Positions 1-10,468 of a stretch of 23,904 nucleotides of DNA are shown here, piece after piece; within the stretch, counting starts at the first letter, position 1; each line of letters opens with the position of its first letter. Under the pieces are notes generated by a model. That model saw only the letters and a list, made by a program, of their open reading frames with translations. It ran no database searches and was not told the DNA's origin. The stretch is taken from assembly GCA_000697475.1 (NCBI GenBank), contig JNEU01000796.1, forward strand, positions 1 to 23,904. The letters are read 5' to 3'. Source of the DNA: Lichtheimia corymbifera B2541 (Eukaryota; Mucoromycota; Mucoromycetes; Mucorales; Lichtheimiaceae). Made by a program: the position numbers and the translations under genes.

Positions 1-29
1 GTCAATTTTTTTTTTTTTTTTTTTTGCAG

Positions 30-1730
30 AGTGCGGTTGCATTGATCAGCGTTATCCAAAGTCTGTGTCGTACGATGCATGCCATGCCATTTCACACTGA
101 AGAGTATACTCGGTTGATCGAGGTGGTGCTACTCAAGTACTACGAGAAATGCTACCAAAGATTCTATTGTAAGGATATATGAAGCACCATGTGTGAAAGG
201 TTACTAACGGGTCTCTCATAGCATTGGTTGCTCGGGGTGGTGCATATGAGGATAAGAAAGATGGATCAGCCGAAGCCGACATCAGCACAAGTGGTGATTG
301 GGCTCAAGACGAGAGCTTGATTGGATTGCTCGCACAGAATCCCTATTTCAATGATGACACGGTAAGAGACAATGACGCCCCTCCTCCTCAGATAAGCTTG
401 TTTTACTAATGTGTCTTCCAAAGCGTGCCGATTTTGAATTTGTGAAAGCGTTGAATCAAGCTGAGATTACCATGGAATTCAAGCTCAAAGAAGATCGACA
501 ACTGGAGACTGAAGAGCTCATATTCGAACCAAAACGATTGATTGCACTAGGTCGTCTTTACCACAGTCTGGTAAGCTGCAAGGATATATATCATGCACTA
601 GTCAAATACTAAGATACGCCGATGTTTAGAAATGGTTCGTGCGAGAAATCTGGGAGCTTCGTACGCCAAATGAACAAATCAAGATACCCAAGCTGCCTAT
701 GGGCACTAGCGATTTGGACAATTCGCAAGTTGATTTGCAATCTACAGAGGTAAGTGAATGAAATCTTGCCAATATACGTCATAGGGTGATCTAATAGCTT
801 CATGTATACAGGCTTCTAGATCCCGAAGATGGTCACAAGGCAATCGACGCAGTTCAATGGGTGAAGGGGAAACTGGTACCATCATGTTACCTTTGAAGGG
901 TGAAGCCGCAAAGTGAGTACAACTCGATTCCATCTTTGAGGATAAAATAGGATTACTAACGGTATTATTGGATAGACGCTTTGACACCTTATTGACAACC
1001 TATCAACAACTTGCTGAGACATGCTTGTTCACTTTGCGCTTGGAGAACCGGTGTCATACAATCTACTATCTGGAAATGGCAATGCAAGATGTAAGTCGTA
1101 TAAGAAGAATATGAAAAGGAATGAGGTGCCAACATGCGATATGATAGGGAAACTACTATCTCGAAGATGAAAGCTATGAGCCTGATCCATACGTGATTAC
1201 GCTCAATGCGGACCTGATGGAAATGGATGATTGCATTACGGCTTCATTACCACCCAAGGATGAAATGTGAGTTGGATTGCTATCGATGATTCTTTATTTT
1301 CTTGCTCATACGTTTATCTAGATTTGCATTTGACGGATTACCAGCTTTGATGGTCCATATTCTTATCAGTGAAGCCAGTCAAATCAAACGCATGAATGCC
1401 AATGGCGTACAAAAGATGATGCGCAACGTGCTTGCACTCCAGCAAAATTTAAGCAACTTTGTACCACCATCACAAAACTCGGTCATGGAGCGAGCACGAG
1501 AATACTACCAGCTGTTCAACCTTGGCAGTGAAGGCTTAATTCGCAGCATCAGTGAAAATGGACCACGATTCTCGTTCGACGAATACCGCGTGATCCTAGG
1601 TCTTATCAATGACATCAAGAAGGAAGGCGATGGGCCAGAATCGGAACAAAGAGAGGAGAGTGGTGCAAGTAGTAGTTACAGTGCATGGTTATTGAAGTTA
1701 GACGATGCAATGGCAAGATATGAAAACTAA
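30..1730 (+). CDS. SEC8: Exocyst complex subunit Sec8/EXOC4, C-terminal part (5' end outside window)
   Basis: Sec8 is a subunit of the octameric exocyst that tethers secretory vesicles to the plasma membrane at sites of polarised growth. The visible part is 429 codons in eight exons: 30-168, 222-361, 424-570, 630-749, 812-912, 976-1090, 1148-1266, 1322-1730. The first exon follows a poly-T tract and GCAG acceptor, so at least one exon lies upstream. Recognition rests on the C-terminal region. The segment QKMMRNVLALQQNLSNF in the last exon matches the EXOC4 pattern of K-M-x-R-N followed by LQQNL, and an AREYYQLF segment follows, as in animal Sec8. RLENRCHTIYYL in exon 6 also fits the family. 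Introns are 53-63 nt. The stop lies 128 bp from the stop of the convergent kinase gene. An acidic/serine-rich tail after the conserved region is poorly conserved, as is usual here. The family call is firm; the missing N-terminus is simply off the window. Confidence 0.9.
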
Positions 1731-1858
1731 ACTACATATGGACTACAATAATAGTACTACAGTAATGTCGGTTATATGTGCATGGGGTGGATTGTGTGGA
1801 AATGGATGGATGTGCTTGATGATGTGATGCTTGCGGGGTATACAAATATATAAAAAGT

Positions 1859-3317
<1,459 letters not shown>

Positions 3318-3384
3318 TGTTTTAGGTAAATGGATGTAAAAGATAAAAAAAAAAAAGGGGAAGATAGTAAGATGATGCGCTTCA

Positions 3385-3392
3385 TATATATA
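3385..3392 (-). promoter_or_regulatory. TATA box of the CaMK-like kinase gene
   Basis: TATATATA lies about 68 bp upstream of the kinase ATG on the coding strand. A pyrimidine-rich stretch lies between the box and the ATG, which fits a short 5'UTR. Similar spacing is seen for the other TATA boxes in this window. Confidence 0.5.
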
Positions 3393-3713
3393 GTAAAATA
3401 GTTTGCATTAGTGTCACGAGCGCAGCAGCGGGCTGAGCGCTTGTACCTGTCCACCGTATGCAGAAAAAGGTAAAAATGGAGCACTCCGCAGCAACAGATC
3501 ATGGCAAAAAGAGATATAGCATGATCACATTACCAGCCGTTTTATCACCAGTAGGATTAAATGACATGATGCTGAGTACGTAACCAAGCAACTGCAATAC
3601 AAGGTGATAATCCGATAACCGCGGAAGCTATTTATCGCTCGAGGGATGCTATGATATCATCATCGTTGTTCCACAAGGCAAAAACTGTTGTCAGATTGGC
3701 TCATCGCTTTGGA

Positions 3714-3774
3714 TGTGCAACACCCTGCTCGTGGCAGTGCCACAAGCATCTGATTTAAAAGGGCATGTTGCACA
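3714..3774. repeat. Nested inverted repeat (potential stem-loop)
   Basis: Outer arms TGTGCAACA (3714-3722) and TGTTGCACA (3766-3774) are perfect reverse complements. Between them sits a second palindrome, GTGGCAGTGCCAC (3731-3743), with a 1-nt centre. Function unknown; it lies about 400 bp upstream of the kinase start. Confidence 0.6.
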
Positions 3775-4254
3775 CACGCAAGTTGAAATGAAAGCAGGTC
3801 CATGATCCAGAGCTTTTCTTATCTACTGGTGGATGTCATTATATCACACTATGATGGCAAGGAACATTTACACGTGTGCATTGTGTCTGCCAACGACTTT
3901 TTAACTTTCTTATGAAATGAACAAAGCACACACATCTTTGACAACGTCTTCTTTCGCTCCATTTGAGCACAGCACGTGACTAATGATAGCAGATGATGGA
4001 TGTCATTGTTTGATGATAGCTTCCCAGCTCCTGGTTTATGCATGATCATTCAATCACAGTAAGAAGGCTATTTGTAAAGGCTCCTTCATCGATCTGTTAG
4101 CTCGTCACCATTCTCAACCAGTATTTTATAACCCTTTGTTATGACTGAATTATCCTCTAACAAAGTAATCCACTATGCGCATGAACACGCCAATCCCGTA
4201 TTTCCAGAGTTGAATATACCCAATTCCTTCCACCACGTTTCCCCAGCAATATCA

Positions 4255-4289
4255 GATCCATATCCATATTCATATCCATATTCACATGT
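4255..4289. repeat. Short minisatellite, period about 12 bp
   Basis: Alternating ATCCAT and ATTCAT hexamers give about two and a half copies of a 12-bp unit. It directly precedes dispersed repeat copy A. Confidence 0.6.
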
Positions 4290-4307
4290 ATAAGAAGTCG
4301 TTTGTAT

Positions 4308-4725
4308 TGAAAGCAAGTTGCTACACGTAAATAAAGCTGGTTCTCTATAATGGCTATATGCTGTTCACGTGAAAAGACCGTAACGCAGGTTGCTGCAAGT
4401 AGAGAACGCTGCTCGAGACAATGGAGAATAGACATTGCTAATAGTAACTGCTGCATTAAATGCTGCTACGATTGGTTGTGGAAGAGGAGGTCTACAAGAG
4501 AACGTGCAGTATCACGAAACGCGGGTGTCGTAGTGGGGTGCAAACGCCATGGAACTTGCCATTCAGTGAGAGACATTCGGATCAAGACAGTTGTAGGGTT
4601 GCCATGATGGATCGAAGCAGGACAATCGTTCGCATGATGTGGTAGTTGTACTTGAATGGGGTAACAGTTGAGAATGGGAGGAAGAGGAAATAAAGCGGAA
4701 GTGGAAGAAGTGGGAAATTTAAAGA
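4308..4725 (+). repeat. Dispersed repeat, copy A
   Basis: This segment aligns over about 400 bp, in the same orientation, with 7857-8380. Shared stretches include TGTATTGAAGGCAAGTTGC-like starts, CAAGTAGAGAA, GAGACAATGGAG, CATTGCTAATAG, AACGTGCAGT, AAACGCGGGTGT, GCCATTCAGT, AAGACAGTTG, CACAATCGTTCGCA-like and GGGAGGAAGAGG. Divergence is substantial, with scattered indels. No terminal inverted repeat, target-site duplication or intact gene is obvious. A reading frame on the minus strand (4735-4466) is partly shared with the other copies. It could be an old mobile-element fragment or a degenerate duplicated gene piece. Confidence 0.7.
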
Positions 4726-4740
4726 GGGCAGGCACTGCCC
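4726..4740. repeat. Small perfect palindrome at the edge of repeat copy A
   Basis: GGGCAG, a 3-nt centre, then CTGCCC. It sits exactly where similarity to copy B fades, so it may mark a boundary or rearrangement point. Confidence 0.5.
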
Positions 4741-4783
4741 TACAAATACAAATCCATGCACACTATAATTAATCCATGACCTT

Positions 4784-5304
4784 GATTGCCTCTCTCGAAC
4801 CTGAAACTTTCACACAAGATGCTCTTCGGCATGCTGACCAACTTTGTCTTAATAACCAACCCACGCTTCATTTGAAAATTTCGAATGGGAGAGCATAATG
4901 GGGGTTTGACTATGACTGATGAAAATTGGGAAAGCGCCGGATTTACGATTTATCGATTTAGTATGTATTACCTTGGGATCGCCCACTTTGAACTTGAAAC
5001 TTGGTCAGAAGGTTCGCTGGCTCATGCTGATCAATTCCATTCATTTAAAAATCGCAGGCTTCGCTATAAAAGTTTTGAATGCGGGCGACCCCAAATGTAG
5101 GATGGAAGATGACAAAAGTAAGGTCGACGCTCCCTAAGCCCGAGATGGCCAATCTCGAGCCTGAAAATTTCATGCAAGGTACTTTCCACCGCGACGAGCA
5201 ATTTCGTCCCCATAAAGATGCCACGCTTCATTATGAAGATTTTGAATGGCAGCGTCCAAATGTTTGGACGGAAACATAGATAATACATAGCGACCGCGCC
5301 CGCC
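4784..5304 (+). repeat. Degenerate tandem array, unit about 160-190 bp
   Basis: Three successive units begin near 4784, 4974 and 5144, and a fourth begins at 5305 at the start of the foldback region. Each has the order: GATTGGCC-like start, CTTGAAACTT-like, GACCACGCTGATCAACTT-like, CCACGCTTCATT-like, and (in the first three) ATTTTGAATG-like. The same modules form the outer part of the foldback arms that follow. Copies are strongly diverged. The short open frames crossing it are not consistent between copies, so I take it as non-coding. Confidence 0.65.
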
Positions 5305-6155
5305 GATATTGGCCACCCCAAACATGAAACTTCGTCAGGATGGGCTCTCGACCACGCTGATCAACTTTGTTCTCATAAAGGCACCACACTTCATTGTAAA
5401 TTTTAGAGATACAGGCACCTTTATGTTTTTACATATGCTGTAAACATAAGGCTATATGGAGAGTGCTGTTTGTTCATTGTGAAGTATCATGCAAATGAGC
5501 TGTGTTGCACAAAGAAGTCCGTCTGCATCTTCGGCTCTATCGGGGTCTACCTACTTGACAATGAGCAAAGACCACTTGTCATATAGCATCATGCTTACAG
5601 CATAGTAAAAACATAAAGGTGGCTGTATCTCTAAACTTTACAATGAAACGTGGGGTCTGCAATCGAACAAAGTTGCTCGTCGGGGTCAAGCGCACCTAGT
5701 GTAGAAGTTTCACGATCATCGTGGCCATTCTCAGATTCACCCAATGTCACCACCAGCCAAAGTGGAATTGGGTCGACCTCTTGAATTTTTTTTTTTCGAC
5801 GAGGAAGGTGGTGACATTGGGTGAATTTGAGATTGGCCACGGCGATCGTGAAACGTCTACACAGGGTGCGCTTGAACCCGACGAGCAACTTTGTTCGATT
5901 GAAGGCCCCACGTTTCATTGTAGAACTTTTAGTTATGGGCATCTTTATGTTTTACATATGCTTTAAGCGTGATACTATATGACAAGTGGTGTTTGTTCAT
6001 TGACAAGTAGCTTGACCCTGATAGAGCGGAAGATGCGCAGGGGCGTGCATGTGTAACACAGCCCATTTGCATGATACTTCACAATGAACAAACATCACTT
6101 GTTATATAGCATCATGGTTTCAGCATATGTAAAAACGTAAAAGTGCCTGCATCTA
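5305..6155. repeat. Higher-order foldback unit 1 (two inverted-repeat elements in opposite orientation)
   Basis: Element E1 has a left arm at about 5381-5500 and a right arm at about 5552-5655. The arms are reverse complements carrying CATTGTAAA, TTTAGAGATACAGG, CACCTTTATGTTTTTACATATG, GCTATATG and TTGTTCATTG-type modules. Beyond the right arm the outer flank (CGAACAAAGTTGCTCGTCGG, about 5665-5684) is itself the inverse of the left flank. The sequence then turns at about 5751-5800 (CACCAGCCAAAGTGG, poly-T) and reads back as the flank and arm of element E2 (about 5800-6155). This makes a palindrome with arms near 200 bp centred around 5785. No transposase frame is present. It resembles a non-autonomous foldback/MITE-like structure. 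Confidence 0.75.
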
Positions 6156-6885
6156 GGATTGGCAAGCTGTCTCGTGCAATATGATTGACAAGGTGCGCTC
6201 GACCACGACGAGCAATATTGTCCTATAAAAGAGCCCATGTTTCATTGTAAAGTTTAGAGATAAATACATTTTCTTGTTTTTGCATATGCTGAAAAGCATG
6301 ATGCTATATGACAAGTGGTGCTTGTTCATTGTGAAGTACCATGCAAATGAGCTGTGTTACACAAGCACGCCTCTCTGCATCTTCCGCTCTATCAGGGTCA
6401 AGCTACTTGTCAATGAACAAACACCACCTTTCATATAGCATCATGCTTACAGCATATGTAAAACATAAAGGTGCCTGTATCTCTAAACTTTACAATCAAA
6501 CGTGGGGTCTTCAATCGAACAAAGTTGCTCGTCGGGGTGAAGCGCACCTTGGGTGCAAGTTTCACGATCCAGCTCGCCAACCCAGGTTTCGCAATATTAC
6601 CACCAGCCAAAGTGGATCTGAGTATCGACCTCTTTGGCTGGTAGCGGCGTTGGGTGTATCTTGGATTGACCATGATGGAACATGAGAGTTGGGCAGTATA
6701 TGCTTTCGACCCTGACGAGCAACCTTGTTCTATTAAAGATCCCACGCTTCATTGTAAAATCCTGAGTTAAAGGCGTCTTTGTGTTTTTTATATGATGTAA
6801 GCGTGATGCTATATGAAAAGAGGCCTTTGCTCATTGCCAATCGCCTCACTCATAGTAGAGCCAAAAGATGCAGAAGGATCTGTTT
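6156..6885. repeat. Higher-order foldback unit 2 (copy of unit 1, 3' truncated)
   Basis: The order of modules in unit 1 repeats about 850 bp further on. CGTGGGGTCT occurs at 5649 and 6499-6501, CACCAGCCAA at 5751 and 6601, and the left arm of E1 near 5381 corresponds to E3 near 6231. Element E3 is complete (about 6231-6510). After the second turn point near 6601-6640, element E4 shows only its left arm and the beginning of the interior (about 6738-6885); the right arm is missing. Identity between the right flanks of E1 and E3 is high by eye, higher than within the 4784-5304 array, which suggests a later duplication. Confidence 0.7.
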
Positions 6886-6894
6886 ATGCAAAGT

Positions 6895-6940
6895 CGAAGG
6901 ATCAATCCTATTGGTTGAGGCATGCATGACCGATCCTTCG
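6895..6940. repeat. Short inverted repeat
   Basis: CGAAGGATC (6895-6903) and GATCCTTCG (6932-6940) form a perfect 9-bp stem around a 28-nt loop, just outside the truncated end of foldback unit 2. Confidence 0.5.
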
Positions 6941-7482
6941 CCTGTCTGCTTATAGAAAGTTCCGCCTATGGTGGTGCGTAGCGAATGATCCGTTCTTATA
7001 ATAAGATAGCGTTAGCTGGAAATGGTCGTAGGTAAGCATGGTGTGTTAACGTGCTCGTGCCACCACAGTTCACTCTTTCTTGAAAATAATGAATTAAGCT
7101 TACAACAGACCACCAATAAGTGTATATAACACGCACAATGTTGAACATCATCGCTCTCGCGTTTATTATCTTTGCAATACAAGTGTTTAATAAAACCCAC
7201 TAACTTTCACTTATAACAAAAGCATCTTGATATAAAGGAATGTAAATGATCCAACCCCGTTTTCCGACCTTCAAATATCATGTTCCCCTTTTCGATCCAT
7301 AAACCAATATGTGATCCACATCCTGCACATCATGTGCGCTAATAGTAAGATGCCCTTCTGAATACAGTGTTGGACAGCATCTTCATTCGGTGAAAACGTC
7401 GCAGCATAGTATGGGTGTGTTTATAAAGTAAAGATGATAAAAGGATAAGGATGAATTATATACTAAGGGTCAACAGGGATAA
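6941..7482. other. Intergenic sequence without recognisable gene
   Basis: I see no conserved motif, splice-consistent coding frame or repeat copy. A 62-codon open frame on the minus strand (7012-7200) has no supporting feature. Confidence 0.4.
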
Positions 7483-7704
7483 CTATGTCATTGTATTCTT
7501 GGCTTCTGCATGCATCGTCTTGAGTACTCCAATATCAACCATGGCTGTAAAACAACTTTCGTCCAAGATATAAGCCCCTTCGCCAATTCTATCTAGTCCA
7601 TCGTGTATCCTCGGCCGTATCCACGCGTATGATCCATTCTTCTTGCTGACGACGCGCCAGGTAACCAAAGCAACTTCCCAGATTTCTTTCTCGCTTGATT
7701 GCAT
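7483..7704 (-). CDS. Possible small hypothetical protein
   Basis: An ATG-initiated frame of 73 codons with protein-like composition (WEVALVTWRVVSKKNG, then GLDRIGEGAYILDES). A possible 5' exon starts with ATG at 7845 and runs to 7735; joining it to 7689 through a 45-nt GT..AG intron would keep frame and give about 105 aa. The acceptor there (GCGAG) is poor, so the join is speculative. No family is recognised and no TATA box is evident. Dispersed repeat copy B begins at 7857, right at the would-be 5' end. It may be a real orphan gene, a remnant within the repeat-rich block, or chance. Confidence 0.3.
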   Translation of the reverse strand: MQSSEKEIWEVALVTWRVVSKKNGSYAWIRPRIHDGLDRIGEGAYILDESCFTAMVDIGVLKTMHAEAKNTMT

Positions 7705-7856
7705 CCATCATCATAGTTATTGCAAGTTCAATACTGCTGCTGATCCTTTTCCATCCAGTTGTTGATCAACCTTTTTCTTGATCACTTCCCATCGCAGCTC
7801 AACCAAGTGAAGATTGCTTGTATTGAGGCCTACTTGATATGGCATCGTCCAGAGGA

Positions 7857-8380
7857 GTCCGTATGTATTGAAGGCAAGTTGCCTCTGTACAATGGCTATC
7901 TACTGTTCACTTGAAAGAGGCTTCAGGGCAAGTACTGCAAGTAGAGAATGCTGTTTAAGTTAATCGATTGAAGGCTTTGCGAAGAGCAACTGCTGGCTGT
8001 CACGTTTGGTTGTGGTAGAGGAGTGTGCAAGAGCGTGTGTTGTAGTAGAGTGACAAGGTTGTGAACGCTGTTTGAGACAATGGAGTGTAGCCATTGCTAA
8101 TAGCAACTGCTGGAATGAATGCTGTTATACTCGGTCGTGGTAGAGGAGTGTACAAAAGAACGTGCAGTGTCAAGAAACGCGGGTGTTGTGGTGGAGTGTA
8201 CACCCCATGGAGTTGCCATTCAGTCAAAGACGATCGCATTAAGACAGTTGCAGGATTGACATGATGGGTTGAAGCAGCACAATCGTTCGCAGGTTGTAGT
8301 TGTAGTTGAATGGGGCAACAGATGAGATTGGGAGGAAGAGGCAAATAAGTTGGAAGTGGAAGAGCTGGAATAAAAGTAGG
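7857..8380 (+). repeat. Dispersed repeat, copy B (internally duplicated)
   Basis: Direct-orientation copy of 4308-4725. It is longer because an internal portion is present twice. The order GAATGCTGTTT / CAACTGCTGG / TGGTTGTGGTAGAGGAGTGT at about 7945-8035 recurs as GAACGCTGTTT / CAACTGCTGG / CGGTCGTGGTAGAGGAGTGT at about 8060-8150. From there the match with copy A is continuous to about GGGAGGAAGAGG (8331-8342). Function unknown. Confidence 0.7.
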
Positions 8381-8398
8381 TTGAATGACATTTCTTTG

Positions 8399-8500
8399 TT
8401 TGAGCGTTGTTCAGTCAAATCCACTCGGATCAAGAAAGTTGGAGGACGAAAAGCTTGAGTTGGAAACAAAGATGAATGGGAGGAAGGGGCTATTAGCTGA
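8399..8500 (+). repeat. Possible third, short copy (C) of the dispersed repeat
   Basis: TTCAGTCAAATCCACTCGG, ATCAAGAAAGTTGGAGG and GATGAATGGGAGGAAGGGGC align with the 3' parts of copies A and B in the same order and strand. The match is short and diverged. Confidence 0.4.
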
Positions 8501-8779
8501 CAGTGTTGAAACCAAGGTTGGAGATCAAGGTTGCGTGACACTCGATCATGGCGTTCTAATACGCATTGTAATAGTGCCTATGATGAATCAATATCCAGCC
8601 AAGACAATGATGCAAAGCCATCCAAATGTGCTTATAAACAACACTGTGACCGAAACGCATACATCCAAAATTCTTTAGGACTAGATTTCTTCTTTGTTCA
8701 TGGCATAATAATGGTAACAATATAAATACACGTCGATATAAATTTACAAATACAATAAGAGAATGAATGAGAGAGGGTA

Positions 8780-8805
8780 TGTGTGTGTGTGCGTGTGCGT
8801 GTGTT
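8780..8805. repeat. (TG)n microsatellite
   Basis: Imperfect TG/CG dinucleotide run downstream of the small minus-strand gene. Confidence 0.8.
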
Positions 8806-8917
8806 TGGAGTATACAATGAAAGATGGATGCAAGTGATTAGGACGCCTACTTTGAATGACAAATCGGGACCTTTGTTGATGATAAAAATGAGTTGATGGT
8901 AATTCGTTTTTGTTGTT

Positions 8918-9181
8918 CTAGCATGCAATGGAGGAAGAAGTTGATGGTGTGGGTTGTGGTGTCCAGTTGCAGCAGCAGTCATCATTGCTGACAAACTCTG
9001 GGAATGAGACATAGGTTTTTTCAAAGAGAGTGAGACTAGCATTGGCCATGTCCGTAAGAGCTTGCGCCTTCTTTTCATCCATGTCGTCGCCAGAGCCGTC
9101 GACATCTTGCTGACGACGATGCTCAAAGGCTTGGGCAAAGGATTGGAACCAGCACTGAAGCATAGCAAGAGTGGGCTGCAT
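8918..9181 (-). CDS. Small hypothetical protein, 87 aa
   Basis: A single-exon ATG frame (start 9181). It begins MQPTLAMLQCWFQSFAQAF, a helix-prone hydrophobic stretch, followed by a charged part (about 20-40, with DVDGSGDDMDEKKAQ), then a segment around ANASLTLFEKTYVSFPEF and a Cys-rich and Ser/Thr/Pro-rich end (DDCCCNW to IAC). A TATATAAAAA box lies about 75 bp upstream, as for the recognised genes, which is the main reason to call it real. No family is recognised. The start is not a clear cleavable signal peptide. An upstream in-frame TTG extension is open but not needed. Confidence 0.5.
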   Translation of the reverse strand: MQPTLAMLQCWFQSFAQAFEHRRQQDVDGSGDDMDEKKAQALTDMANASLTLFEKTYVSFPEFVSNDDCCCNWTPQPTPSTSSSIAC

Positions 9182-9256
9182 GATGATTGGAATATAAAGT
9201 AGTAGTAGATTGGCGTATTGTACAAATGGCAACGAACAAAGAAATGTGGGAGAACC

Positions 9257-9266
9257 TTTTTATATA
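9257..9266 (-). promoter_or_regulatory. TATA box of the small hypothetical gene
   Basis: TATATAAAAA on the coding strand, about 75 bp before the ATG at 9181, matching the spacing seen at the kinase and transporter genes. Confidence 0.5.
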
Positions 9267-10468
9267 CACAGAGAGTTCCCAGCGATTGTTTTTTCTTTTC
9301 GTATGTTTGTTGCACCGGAGGGAGATCCGAGGATGGCAAATCGCTTTGGGTTGTCATGAATGGTAATCCCGTGATAACGTGGCATTGCACCTCTGGTGAC
9401 ACAACGGTTGTTCCTCCTTTCTTCCTTGCATGCTCGCTTCCCATTGGCTTTGGTCGTCATTTTATGAACTGTGTATGTTTATAAACTACGCACCCAAAAT
9501 ACAGAAAGGAAAACCGCACAGAATCGTGATGTGATCATAACCCCCACAAAGGTGTCAAATCTCTGTGCGGAAAAGATAAATCATAAGACGCTCGCATGCA
9601 TTACCCAAAATCTTGTTTCGGATGCGTGCCGATGATTGAGCAAGTACATAGTGATACATACACATCCGCGGTAACCGATCACCATGCAGCGGCAAAATTC
9701 AACCCGTTCATCCCTAGCTCAGGTATAATAGATGCATATTATAGGGTAGTCGTTGCACTACACAAGAAATTTATTCTACGCACAAGAAAAAGTAACTCGA
9801 ACCATATCACAACAATAGTGTGGCGTATCACATGATGATGCGCAATCAACATGAGATGTTGGATGGATCGTGCGACTAAGGATGGTGTATATGTTGCATA
9901 CGAGAAAGCACAACACGCTATTACTGTCAATGTAAGATTGATCATTGACCAATTCTGGGGGCAAAGCCGAGCACATGACGCTCACCGTGTTCTACAGAGT
10001 GTCTCTGATTGTGTGTTTTTGTTACACAAGAGAACAAGTGTTATGGTGACAAGAGCTGTCAACAAAGGGCACTGATGTAACCAAGGAGAGCTATGGTTTC
10101 CCGCTCGGGCCCTGACTGTTGCTCCGCATTGTTCCACAATGTGTATGCTGTTCATCTCTCTGCAATGCCAAAACTGATCCTATCACTATGCACTGCCAAG
10201 GACACGCACCTGGCATGAACCCTAATAATAGTAAATAATCTTACGATACTTATATACGAGCTATCACTCTACAGCGTCAACAACAATGTAAAGGAGAGAT
10301 ATAACGAGGTAGTTTGATCACCCTTCATGAAAATCAGCCCGACATTAAAATATTGAATAATGCGATATTTGTATTGTGTAAGTGATGTAAGTGAAGTATT
10401 CTATAATATGCAATGGTGGAGGAAGTGAGGAGGAAGCGAGTGAGAGAGATGGTGAAAAGGGGTATTGA
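9267..10468. other. Intergenic region, no gene recognised
   Basis: About 1.2 kb between the small gene and the 3' end of the first transporter gene. Open frames on both strands (for example 9851-10075 plus, 9739-9945 minus) overlap each other and show no domain motif, promoter or splice-supported extension. No repeat shared with the 4784-8500 block was seen. Confidence 0.45.

Larger units (their letters stand above)
3393..4307. other. Intergenic region upstream of the kinase gene
   Basis: No convincing coding sequence. Open frames here are short and lack splice-compatible extensions or recognisable motifs. It holds a nested inverted repeat (3714-3774), CACGTG E-box-like sites near 3871 and 3975, and a 12-bp-period AT-rich minisatellite (about 4255-4289). 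Confidence 0.5.

Noticed and set aside
4350..4735. Several 60-100-codon frames over repeat copy A
   Set aside because: They overlap on both strands, are broken by indels relative to copies B and C, and lack promoters; treated as repeat sequence (the shared minus-strand frame is kept as a finding only).
5064..6745. Open frames of 66-114 codons across the tandem/foldback region
   Set aside because: They arise from inverted repeats read in both directions and are not conserved between copies; no transposase or replicase motif was found.
4784..6885. CRISPR-like array
   Set aside because: Units are about 160-190 bp or 850 bp, diverged and palindromic over hundreds of bases, without short identical repeats and unique spacers; the context is eukaryotic.
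4308..8380. LTR retrotransposon with copies A and B as LTRs
   Set aside because: The two copies are strongly diverged and differ by an internal duplication. I see no TG..CA ends, primer-binding site, or gag/pol coding sequence between them.
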